Origin: an uncultured Cryptobacterium sp.
Lineage (GTDB): Bacteria; Actinomycetota; Coriobacteriia; Coriobacteriales; Eggerthellaceae
Assembly (NCBI GenBank): GCA_900554685.1
Contig: USIG01000072.1
Span: 1 to 8,516 of the forward strand
Length of the DNA stretch: 8,516 nucleotides
Direction: 5' to 3'
The translations under genes and the position numbers were made by a program. Shown piece after piece: positions 1-5,470 of the stretch; the stretch's first letter is position 1, and each line of letters starts with the position of its first letter. The notes below the pieces were generated by a model. It was given only the letters and a program-made list of their open reading frames with translations. It did not search any database and was not told where the DNA came from.

Positions 1-9
1 ATGGTGCCC

Positions 10-17
10 ACCTCCTT
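10..17 (-). promoter_or_regulatory. Shine-Dalgarno for a gene starting at or beyond the left edge
   Basis: On the minus strand the sequence reads AAGGAGGT here, followed eight bases later by AT at positions 2-1, which would be ATG if the next base outside the window is G. This is the strongest ribosome-binding site in the first 250 bases. It suggests that the leader region to its right serves a gene that is not visible here. An alternative start, ATG at 41-39, opens a frame running off the window with 13 complete codons visible, but it has no good ribosome-binding site. Confidence 0.45.
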
Positions 18-68
18 CTTTCTTCGATCCGGTGCTACCATGCACAAACTCAAATAACCTTGCTGCAT

Positions 69-98
69 AAAAAAACCTGCATCTTACAAGATTGCAGG
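69..98 (-). terminator. Rho-independent terminator
   Basis: On the minus strand CCTGCA (98-93) pairs with TGCAGG (81-76). An inner TCT/AGA pairing closes a four-base loop, with one bulged A. Seven T residues (75-69) follow directly. This is a classic intrinsic terminator for leftward transcription. It lies about 160 bases past the kinase stop and about 50 bases before the Shine-Dalgarno at 10-17, so it can end the kinase transcript and can also act as an attenuator for the next gene. In the rightward direction there is no T-run, so it works one way only. Confidence 0.85.
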
Positions 99-200
99 CC
101 ACACAAATACTCACCTAAATATGAGTAGTATTCATATAACCCATCAGCAACAATCTTGCGCCAAACCAGGTGGAAGCATGAAGCTTCTCTTGAAAACAGC
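69..200 (-). ncRNA. Candidate attenuator or riboswitch leader RNA of unrecognised class
   Basis: The leftward transcript has several self-complementary segments. Hairpin GAAGC/GCTTC lies at 187-183 and 177-173. Segment CAAGATTG (158-151) is perfectly complementary to CAATCTTG (94-87), which covers part of the terminator 5' arm, so it could act as an antiterminator. Between them ATATGA/TCATAT (137-132 with 124-119) and TACTCA/TGAGTA (127-122 with 113-108) exclude each other. The terminator follows. Mutually exclusive pairings before a terminator and a downstream Shine-Dalgarno are the pattern of a regulated leader. I do not recognise a conserved aptamer: no T-box, TPP, FMN, SAM or cobalamin core is evident. 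The regulatory role is inference. Confidence 0.4.
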
Positions 201-206
201 TTTTAT

Positions 207-234
207 AGAATAGCATTCAAATTGATTTTGTAAA
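207..234 (-). promoter_or_regulatory. Possible sigma-70 promoter for the leader
   Basis: On the minus strand TTTACA (234-229) is followed after 16 bases by TATTCT (212-207). That is a near-consensus -35 and a moderate -10, in the gap after the kinase stop. It would start transcription near position 200, just ahead of the leader structures. Spacing and -10 match are imperfect, so the call is tentative; the region could instead be read through from the kinase gene. Confidence 0.35.
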
Positions 235-256
235 GAACAAATAGATAAATTCTTAC

Positions 257-1645
257 CTATGAGACAAATACTCCATTAGGAACAACAAATTGAGCCACAA
301 AGGCTAAACAAATTGTCAAAAATAAAGGAACCGCCAGACCAAAGATTAGTAAGCGCATTGGTAAAGTGAATTTTCTTAGAGCTGGAAACCTTTCAAAAAA
401 CCTTCGTTTGTCTAAAAGTGCATACGTCCAGCTAGACCACAATACTCCAAAGAAAACAACATATTCATAAAGCAAAAACCATAAAGGAAGATCCTTATTT
501 GCCTCATTAGGCGCAAAGGCAGAATTGATTGCAATTACCATCATAAAAACCCAGAGAGCCAGCAAAACGCAATTCCAAGCTTTTCCAAATACTGCAGGAA
601 TGTTTTGAAAAAAGGCTTGCAGCACTCTGACACCAGAAACTTTTTTTGCTTCTAATTTCTCTCGGGGATTTATTCCTTCTTTTGAGAAAGCGCCACGTCG
701 TGATAGCTTTTTACTTCTTTCAGCTTCATACTCTAAATAATAAGTATGAAGTGCGAGCGAAAAATCACTTTCTAATTCCTTTACGCAAGAATACCGATCA
801 TCTGGATCAAAAGAGCACGCCTTCGAAACTATATTCTTAAATACCTGTGGAATATCCGCATTAAAAAATTTTTCGCTTCGTGTTTGTGCATCCGCTATTT
901 TTTCCGTTAAACAGTAATACAGCAACAGGCCTAAAGCGTACACATCGCTTCGCGTATCTGTCTGTCCATAGCCAAACTGTTCAGGAGGAGCAAAATCTTT
1001 AGTTCCAAAACGGACGGTATCACGTTCGGAATCCTCCTTGTAGCTGCGCGCAATACCAAAATCGATAATAGTCAATCGATTAAACGACATAATAATATTG
1101 GTAGGTTTTAAATCACGATGGATAATAGGTGAAGGAAACTTTTCATGCAATTCACGAACAGCCTCACACAACCGCGGAAAAACATCTGCAGCAAGTTGTA
1201 CGGAAGGATCACAGCGGTAAACGACATCTTGCAATGTCTCACCCTGAATAAACTCCATAATGACAATAAGCGTGTCATTTAAGGTAAAACAATCATAGAT
1301 ATGCGGTAGATAATCAAAATGAACTCCACTGCGCTGCACTTCAAAAATCGTCTGATAGGTTAAACCAATTCCTACTTCGTAGTGTAAATACTTGCGAATG
1401 TAGGGGCCTGTTTTCTTTCCAGAAGCATCAAGACGAAATACTTTTTGCGTCTCTTCAAAATCCGACTTTTTCAAAACCTCATCAACGATATACGAATTAT
1501 CTCGTTCAACCAGAGAAAGAAACGAAGCTAATTCATCGACTTCGTCTGTTTTACGCAATTCGACTTCAGCAGAAAAACCCTGCTCCTTCTCAGGAACAGG
1601 GTTTGTTGAAGATTTCAAAGTATTCTGTAGAGAATTATTTAGCAA
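257..1645 (-). CDS. Membrane-anchored Ser/Thr protein kinase (Hanks type)
   Basis: This is a eukaryotic-like Ser/Thr kinase of 462 aa that should phosphorylate proteins at the cytoplasmic face of the membrane. The catalytic core spans about residues 50-300. It shows a probable ATP-anchoring lysine at K85, catalytic loop HRDLKPTN at 176-183 (D178, K180, N183), DFG at 195-197, the APPEQ form of the APE motif at 219-223, and SDVYALG from 233. The expected glycine-rich loop before K85 is degenerate, with no GxGxxG. Three membrane segments lie at about 356-376, 388-410 and 430-455. There is no PASTA or other extracellular sensor domain. The start is TTG, chosen because GGTGAGG lies seven bases upstream and the protein aligns well from there. 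The start overlaps the end of the upstream HTH gene by seven bases, which implies translational coupling. The kinase assignment is firm; substrate and signal are unknown. Confidence 0.93.
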   Translation of the reverse strand: MLNNSLQNTLKSSTNPVPEKEQGFSAEVELRKTDEVDELASFLSLVERDNSYIVDEVLKKSDFEETQKVFRLDASGKKTGPYIRKYLHYEVGIGLTYQTIFEVQRSGVHFDYLPHIYDCFTLNDTLIVIMEFIQGETLQDVVYRCDPSVQLAADVFPRLCEAVRELHEKFPSPIIHRDLKPTNIIMSFNRLTIIDFGIARSYKEDSERDTVRFGTKDFAPPEQFGYGQTDTRSDVYALGLLLYYCLTEKIADAQTRSEKFFNADIPQVFKNIVSKACSFDPDDRYSCVKELESDFSLALHTYYLEYEAERSKKLSRRGAFSKEGINPREKLEAKKVSGVRVLQAFFQNIPAVFGKAWNCVLLALWVFMMVIAINSAFAPNEANKDLPLWFLLYEYVVFFGVLWSSWTYALLDKRRFFERFPALRKFTLPMRLLIFGLAVPLFLTICLAFVAQFVVPNGVFVS

Positions 1646-2058
1646 ATAGTTTCCTCACCAAAACGATACAGCTCTTCATCTGTTTTCTGAAGCGAATATC
1701 CCTTATCAAGGGCAAATATAATAATAGCGTCTCGACGGTTTTTACAATAGAGCTCATTTACTCCAGCAGCTTGCAGAAGCCTATCTGTTTCGCGAAGATT
1801 TAGATGCATTGCAAACGCTAGTTGAAGAATCTTATCGCGCGAAGCATGACGCTTCCCCATAAAGATTTGGTAACCAAACGTTTCATTTAACCCGGCAGAT
1901 TTTACAACTTCTGAGCGTTTCAAACCTTTTTCTTCAAGAAGCTTTTGAAGATACTCAGAGAGACTTCGCTGCCCAATGTCATTATCAGAAATAAATGTTT
2001 TTGGGTCAGGAGACGAAAGAAGTTCGTCTAATAACTCTTCGGTTAACGGTTCGTCCAT
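1639..2058 (-). CDS. Small XRE-like helix-turn-helix protein paired with the kinase
   Basis: A 139-aa protein with a lambda-repressor-like HTH at about residues 33-70 (LSEYLQKLLEEKGLKRSEVV and following, ending GYQIFMGKR). A conserved C-terminal half follows, with RRDAIIIFALDKG (108-120) and a last stretch ending in GEETIC. From memory, closely similar small proteins sit beside Ser/Thr kinases in many gut Firmicutes and Coriobacteriia. It may be a DNA-binding regulator or a kinase partner or substrate; the sequence does not decide. The frame stays open upstream to an ATG at 2184, giving 181 aa, but that extension is very basic and has no Shine-Dalgarno. The internal ATG at 2058, start of MDEPLTEELLDELL, fits the family better although its ribosome site (AGAAAG) is weak. 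The stop lies inside the kinase start, so the two genes form one translational unit. Confidence 0.8.
   Translation of the reverse strand: MDEPLTEELLDELLSSPDPKTFISDNDIGQRSLSEYLQKLLEEKGLKRSEVVKSAGLNETFGYQIFMGKRHASRDKILQLAFAMHLNLRETDRLLQAAGVNELYCKNRRDAIIIFALDKGYSLQKTDEELYRFGEETIC
1653..1659 (-). promoter_or_regulatory. Ribosome-binding site deciding the TTG start of the kinase
   Basis: The minus strand reads GGTGAGG, seven bases before the TTG at 1645-1643. It lies inside the last codons of the HTH gene. No ATG or GTG with a comparable site is found near the start of the kinase frame. Confidence 0.6.
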
Positions 2059-2171
2059 ATATTTCTTTCTTCGTAGATGATGTTTCCTTCCTGGCATTAT
2101 GTACCAAGAAGGAATATCTCTTTTTGAAGAATAGTGAAACGCCTTTCTTTTAACACCTAATCGGCTTCTCT

Positions 2172-2210
2172 TAAAACGAATCATCGAAACTAAAGCTTTT
2201 CAAAATTCGT
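2172..2210 (-). terminator. Weak hairpin after the DUF4352-like gene, possible partial terminator
   Basis: On the minus strand ACGAAT (2210-2205) pairs with ATTCGT (2181-2176). An inner GAAA/TTTC pairing lies between them, and a short T-rich run follows. It begins five bases past the stop of the membrane-protein gene and covers the upstream alternative start (2184) of the HTH gene. The stem is AT-rich and the T-run short, so it would at best lower read-through into the HTH-kinase pair. Confidence 0.25.
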
Positions 2211-2214
2211 TACA

Positions 2215-2985
2215 TTAAGAAAGAAGCCAGCTCGCTGATGAATCGCTGAATACCGAAGAGGTATAAAGCACCTTTACTGGTTCACCCTCAAAATATACCC
2301 ATCCTGAAACTGAGCCGCCCGATGCAAGCGTACCAGACGATAAATCGTCATCAGCTTCGCTGTAATACGTCGAAGAAGTTTGAGCACCAGAAGCGTCTTC
2401 ATCCTTCCAGTCAAACGTATTAAATGAAGCTTCTGAATCACCGTTATTGATATAGGTTACATGCACACCAGTCATTTCGGTTTCATCGTAATTAACTAAA
2501 TTACGCTCAATTTGATCAACAGTAACTGTTACCCCATTTGAAAACTCAACTGATGTGCCTAAAGGCAAATCGGTATAGGAGGTCGAGTCTCCGGAGCTTG
2601 AACTAACAGCCGGATTTTCAAGTGTTTCGCTTGCTTCATCAATAGCTGCAGAATACATACTCTGCGTTGCAAGAACAATCACACAAGAAAGAATAGTGAT
2701 AATTAAAGCTGCAATAGCAATTCCTTTACCAGACTTCTTACCACGTACAACTCCAACTATGCCAACAAGTGCAAAAATAAAGCCAAGTAATCCAAGGAAA
2801 AAAGAGGCGTTATTAATAATGGGCAGAAAAGAAGTCAGAAGAGTAATAATACCCAATACTAAACCGGTAATTGCCATACCTGATTTGGGCTTTGGATATT
2901 GAAAGTTTTCCGAGCGTTGTGAAGTTTGACGATATTGATAATTCTGAGGATTTTGATTTTGAGGATACTGTCCCTGATTTGCCAT
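2215..2985 (-). CDS. Membrane protein with DUF4190-like N-terminus and DUF4352-like extracellular domain
   Basis: A 256-aa protein with three parts. Residues 1-35 form a cytoplasmic tail rich in Gln, Asn, Tyr and Pro (QNQNPQNYQYRQ). Residues about 36-107 contain three hydrophobic segments (36-57, 60-80, 87-107) with a basic RGKKSGKG turn at 81-88, as in DUF4190 proteins. After a Ser-rich linker, residues about 138-256 form an outward beta-rich domain (LPLGTSVEFSNGVTVTVDQI, then VHVTYINNGD) that resembles DUF4352/DUF5067, immunoglobulin-like domains common on Gram-positive surfaces. The start at 2985 is chosen because GGAAAGG lies seven bases upstream; a longer frame to 3045 lacks such a site and would put 20 atypical residues ahead. 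It precedes the HTH-kinase pair on the same strand, so it may be a sensor or substrate of that kinase; this is inference. Family match is from pattern, moderately sure. Confidence 0.82.
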   Translation of the reverse strand: MANQGQYPQNQNPQNYQYRQTSQRSENFQYPKPKSGMAITGLVLGIITLLTSFLPIINNASFFLGLLGFIFALVGIVGVVRGKKSGKGIAIAALIITILSCVIVLATQSMYSAAIDEASETLENPAVSSSSGDSTSYTDLPLGTSVEFSNGVTVTVDQIERNLVNYDETEMTGVHVTYINNGDSEASFNTFDWKDEDASGAQTSSTYYSEADDDLSSGTLASGGSVSGWVYFEGEPVKVLYTSSVFSDSSASWLLS

Positions 2986-2992
2986 GTGAACA

Positions 2993-2999
2993 CCTTTCC
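2993..2999 (-). promoter_or_regulatory. Ribosome-binding site of the DUF4352-like gene
   Basis: GGAAAGG on the minus strand, seven bases before the ATG at 2985-2983. It decides this start over the upstream ATG at 3045. Confidence 0.6.
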
Positions 3000-3068
3000 A
3001 TTCATGATGAGCAATTTGTGGTTTCATGCATGTCCAGGTAAACAATATCTATTTCTCAAAACCATTTC

Positions 3069-3085
3069 ATTAGCTGCCAGCTAAT
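3069..3085. repeat. Perfect 17-base dyad, operator candidate
   Basis: ATTAGCTG (3069-3076), one base, then CAGCTAAT (3078-3085) is a perfect 8+1+8 inverted repeat. A one-base loop cannot form a normal hairpin, so this looks more like a binding site for a dimeric regulator. It lies 84 bases upstream of the start of the DUF4352-like gene, at a distance suitable for promoter control. The HTH protein encoded two genes downstream would be an obvious but untested binder. Confidence 0.4.
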
Positions 3086-3258
3086 TTGAAGCTTTATAAC
3101 GCTAGTCACCCAAATACATAAAATGATGAATTTCATTTGATCGTTTCCGAGGAAGACATAGTGCTAGCTAACATTAACATAAGCCTTATCGAGCTGCCCC
3201 TTACCTAACCGACCCACTTACCATAGGTTGTGTAATACTATTTCAAAACTCAGAGCAA

Positions 3259-3271
3259 TTGATAGTATCAA
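3259..3271. repeat. Perfect 13-base dyad in the intergenic region
   Basis: TTGATA, one base, TATCAA is a perfect 6+1+6 inverted repeat. Its inner ATAGTAT (3262-3268) is also complementary to ATACTAT at 3235-3241, so the region could fold in two ways. It lies 60 bases past the end of the GC-rich block. It may be an operator or chance in AT-rich DNA. Confidence 0.3.
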
Positions 3272-3331
3272 GATTTCACGAGAGGCTAATGGAGTCAACC
3301 AGCGGTAACAAAGCTCTGGGCCGAAAGAATT

Positions 3332-3631
3332 CTATTTGTCGTCCTGAGCTTTCAACGCAAGCTCCTCCATACGCCTGAGAACGCTCACGATCCAGTCGAC
3401 ATCCTCGTACTCCGGAGCGAACGACCAATGCACGATATAGCGGCACCGCGAGAAAACGGCATCACCGAGAAGCCTCATGTCGTCGATGCTCCCCAGTACA
3501 CGATCGAGCCCCAGCTCATCTCCGAGCAGAAGTCCCGTCGCATCGTTGAACGAATGCCCGCAGTCCATCTCGAAACCGAGCGCCCAGAAGCGTCGTGCCC
3601 AGTCATAACCCCAAAGGCCGTCCACGCCCAT
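3332..3631 (-). CDS. Small uncharacterised protein downstream of the nuclease, possibly N-terminally truncated
   Basis: A 99-aa frame with the composition of a real soluble protein: GYDWARRFWALGFEMDCG near the start, then DDMRLLGDAVFSRCRYIVHW in the middle, and a helical acidic end VLRRMEELALKAQDDK. The FSxxRYxxHW stretch reminds me of DUF6508-type small proteins, at low confidence. The frame is open upstream of the ATG for 23 more codons, back to the TGA that ends the nuclease gene, and that stretch reads like protein (FVRELRRRLERM; 16 of 23 third positions G or C). There is no start codon in it except rare ATC, and no good ribosome site before the ATG at 3631. The gene may therefore be truncated, fused by read-through, or started at a non-standard codon. 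It shares the GC-rich composition of the nuclease and ends exactly where that composition ends. Function unknown. Confidence 0.55.
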   Translation of the reverse strand: MGVDGLWGYDWARRFWALGFEMDCGHSFNDATGLLLGDELGLDRVLGSIDDMRLLGDAVFSRCRYIVHWSFAPEYEDVDWIVSVLRRMEELALKAQDDK

Positions 3632-3700
3632 GCGCTCAAGCCGACGCCTGAGCTCGCGGACGAACCTCGCTACAGGCTTACCTGAAGCGATCCGCTCCCT

Positions 3701-5428
3701 TCAATCGGAGAGCAATCCAACCTCGCCAAGATAGTCCACAAATGAGTCAATAATTTCCGCCGTGCGGGTCTCGATATCAGCCTCGATGAAGTCGTTGCGC
3801 TCCTCCGCCATGACCCTCAGCTCGTGATTCGCAGTGCCCTTTCGCTTGCCGCCGTCACCGAGGTAGTACTTCTTTTTATCCACGAAGCGGTAGTCCGCCG
3901 CTCGGATGTTGATACGCTTCTCGAGAATCGCTTTGTTGCCGAGCGCCTCGATATTCGCCGGTACCCCGAGCGGCTCATCCTGCGCCCGCCTCTTTGCATA
4001 GATGTGCTCGATCTCGAACTTGACGTCTGCGTCCACGACCTGCTGTTCAGGATCACGAAAAGCCCACCACATGAGCATGGACTTGGTGACCGGGCGCTGG
4101 TTGGTGAAAGCGTAGGCGTGGAAGCGGGCGCCGATGTCGTCACTACAGAAGAGGTGGTTCGAGAAGGTGACAGGCCGGTGCTGCACGATGTTGACCATCT
4201 CCGGGTAGACCGGGCCGCGCAGGGCGTTCACTCCTGGGCGCTCGATAGCGTAGCCGAAGATGAAGCCCGTAATCACGTCGAGGAAGCGACAAAGCTCGTC
4301 GCCAGCAAGGTCACCCCCGTCGTCGCGGTTTGCGAGATACCAAACCGAAAGCAGGTAGGTCCACATGCCGTTAGGCGCGTAGGAGAGAACGAACAGGCGA
4401 CGGCGCACAGACTCGGGGAACTCGTCGGCAGGGCTCTCAGCCCGCTTCCAAAAGCCGAGAAGACTCTCGAGGTCACAGAGCGTACGCTCGTCCTTCAGCA
4501 TCTCATAGGAGTTCTCACTGTAGAAGGCGCGCAGCGAGCGTGTGGTCGTATCGGTAACGCCCAGGAGCGCGCGCCGATAGTACATATAGCGGGTAAATAG
4601 CTCATCCATCGGCGTGCCCTTCATGGGGTGGAAGAGCGCGTTAGCGTCCTTTTCAAGGTTCTTCCAACGCCCCACAAACTCATCCTTCCTACCCAGGGAC
4701 GAAAAGTACTTGTAAAGCTGACTCTTAAAGATATCAGCATCCGAAAGCGGCAGCCCTCGATCGTTGAGTGTCGAGAAAATCCTGAGCGCCGTGTCCTGAC
4801 TCTCGGCCTCAATGGGCAACAGGATTACATTGTTCAAAATACGCACCGGGAAGAGGGCTGTATACATGACGTACTTGTCGGCGAAGTCCGCGATCTTCTC
4901 CTGGAAAAAGCGGAAGACCTGCGTGTAGCGGCTCTTCATGCTACCGTCCACCTTCCCGGTACGCAGGATGGCGAGGAACTCGTCCTTGTCGCTGTCGGAA
5001 GCGACCTCGGAATCGATCTTGAGACAATCCATGATGGGATTTCCCATCTCGGTGGTCTTCCAGATGCAGCGAGCTATAAGCTTTCTTGTCTCCACGGTAT
5101 CGGCATCCTGGGCGTTCTCGAACTTCGAGTAGAAGGCCCGCAGGAGCAGCATCATGGTCGTGAGACGCTGCTGGCCGTCGATGATCTCCTGCTTGCCCTC
5201 ATCATTCTTGAAGGTGACAATGGGTCCGAGAAAGTACTCGTCGTTCTCGCTGTCGAAGTTGTCACTCGAGTTATTCGGAAACGCAAAGTCGAAGAGGTCG
5301 TCCCAGAGCGTCGCACACTCATCTTCGCCCCATGCGTAGGGGCGCTGGTAGTCAGGAATAAGGAAGTCGGACCGCTTGTCCGAGAACAGACTGCTAATAG
5401 TGCGCTGGTCGATATTGAGCTTGGACAT
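3701..5428 (-). CDS. DUF262-DUF1524 defence nuclease (GmrSD/SspE-like)
   Basis: A 575-aa single-chain protein with an N-terminal DUF262 domain and a C-terminal DUF1524 HNH-type nuclease domain. DUF262 marks are IPDYQRPYAW at 24-33, the nucleotide-linked DGQQRLT at 84-90, and FSTLNDRGLPLSDADIFKS at 218-236. The DUF1524 marks are EIEHIYAKR at 472-480 (catalytic-type H475) and NIEALGNKAILEKRIN at 492-507. Characterised relatives are the type IV enzyme GmrSD, which cuts glucosylated phage DNA using NTP, and SspE of phosphorothioate-based defence. No Ssp/Dnd modification genes or methylase are seen here, so a stand-alone anti-phage role is the likeliest reading. The start at 5428 is decided by AGGAGG six bases upstream; the longer frame to 5557 reads through the promoter region. 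The gene is much richer in G+C than its flanks, which suggests horizontal transfer. It ends in TGA with an open frame beyond it. Confidence 0.9.
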   Translation of the reverse strand: MSKLNIDQRTISSLFSDKRSDFLIPDYQRPYAWGEDECATLWDDLFDFAFPNNSSDNFDSENDEYFLGPIVTFKNDEGKQEIIDGQQRLTTMMLLLRAFYSKFENAQDADTVETRKLIARCIWKTTEMGNPIMDCLKIDSEVASDSDKDEFLAILRTGKVDGSMKSRYTQVFRFFQEKIADFADKYVMYTALFPVRILNNVILLPIEAESQDTALRIFSTLNDRGLPLSDADIFKSQLYKYFSSLGRKDEFVGRWKNLEKDANALFHPMKGTPMDELFTRYMYYRRALLGVTDTTTRSLRAFYSENSYEMLKDERTLCDLESLLGFWKRAESPADEFPESVRRRLFVLSYAPNGMWTYLLSVWYLANRDDGGDLAGDELCRFLDVITGFIFGYAIERPGVNALRGPVYPEMVNIVQHRPVTFSNHLFCSDDIGARFHAYAFTNQRPVTKSMLMWWAFRDPEQQVVDADVKFEIEHIYAKRRAQDEPLGVPANIEALGNKAILEKRINIRAADYRFVDKKKYYLGDGGKRKGTANHELRVMAEERNDFIEADIETRTAEIIDSFVDYLGEVGLLSD

Positions 5429-5434
5429 AGGGTT

Positions 5435-5440
5435 CCTCCT
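5435..5440 (-). promoter_or_regulatory. Strong ribosome-binding site of the nuclease gene
   Basis: Perfect AGGAGG on the minus strand, six bases before the ATG at 5428-5426. It fixes the start at MSKLNIDQRT rather than at the in-frame ATG 129 bases upstream. Confidence 0.85.
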
Positions 5441-5464
5441 GTAAATTGCAACAATTCGTAAAGT

Positions 5465-5470
5465 ATTATA
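5465..5470 (-). promoter_or_regulatory. Consensus -10 element for the nuclease gene
   Basis: The minus strand reads TATAAT, a perfect -10 hexamer, 36 bases upstream of the nuclease start. It would give a short 5' leader of about 30 bases. At the usual spacing the -35 position reads GGGAGG, which is not consensus, and there is no extended -10 TG. The promoter may be weak or activator-dependent. It implies that the nuclease carries its own promoter inside the cassette. Confidence 0.45.

Larger units (their letters stand above)
2986..3331. other. Intergenic region with two perfect dyads
   Basis: This stretch of 346 bases returns to AT-rich composition directly after the GC-rich block. I see no gene with a start, ribosome site and protein-like composition. 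It contains two perfect odd-length palindromes, at 3069-3085 and 3259-3271, listed separately, and a 6-bp inverted repeat AAATGA/TCATTT at 3121-3138. A convincing promoter for the leftward genes was not found. TATAAA on the minus strand near 3097 lacks a matching -35. Confidence 0.5.

Noticed and set aside
39..68. T-box-like sequence near GGTAGCACCGG on the minus strand
   Set aside because: It resembles the T-box core loosely, but lies after the terminator rather than before it, and the usual stem I and full conserved T-box sequence are absent.
3181..3331. Possible CRISPR repeat or tracrRNA-like segment in the intergenic region
   Set aside because: Only single copies of the dyad-bearing sequence are present, with no spacers or repeats and no cas genes in the window.
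3240..3340. Direct repeats or att sites flanking the GC-rich block
   Set aside because: Comparison of the sequence around 3300-3335 with that around 5640-5770 showed only matches of seven bases, no longer than expected by chance.
3824..5461. Long plus-strand open frames (3824-4600 and 4628-5461) opposite the nuclease gene
   Set aside because: They are antisense to a gene with clear DUF262 and DUF1524 motifs. Their translations look like GC-rich shadow sequence, with no domains or convincing ribosome sites.
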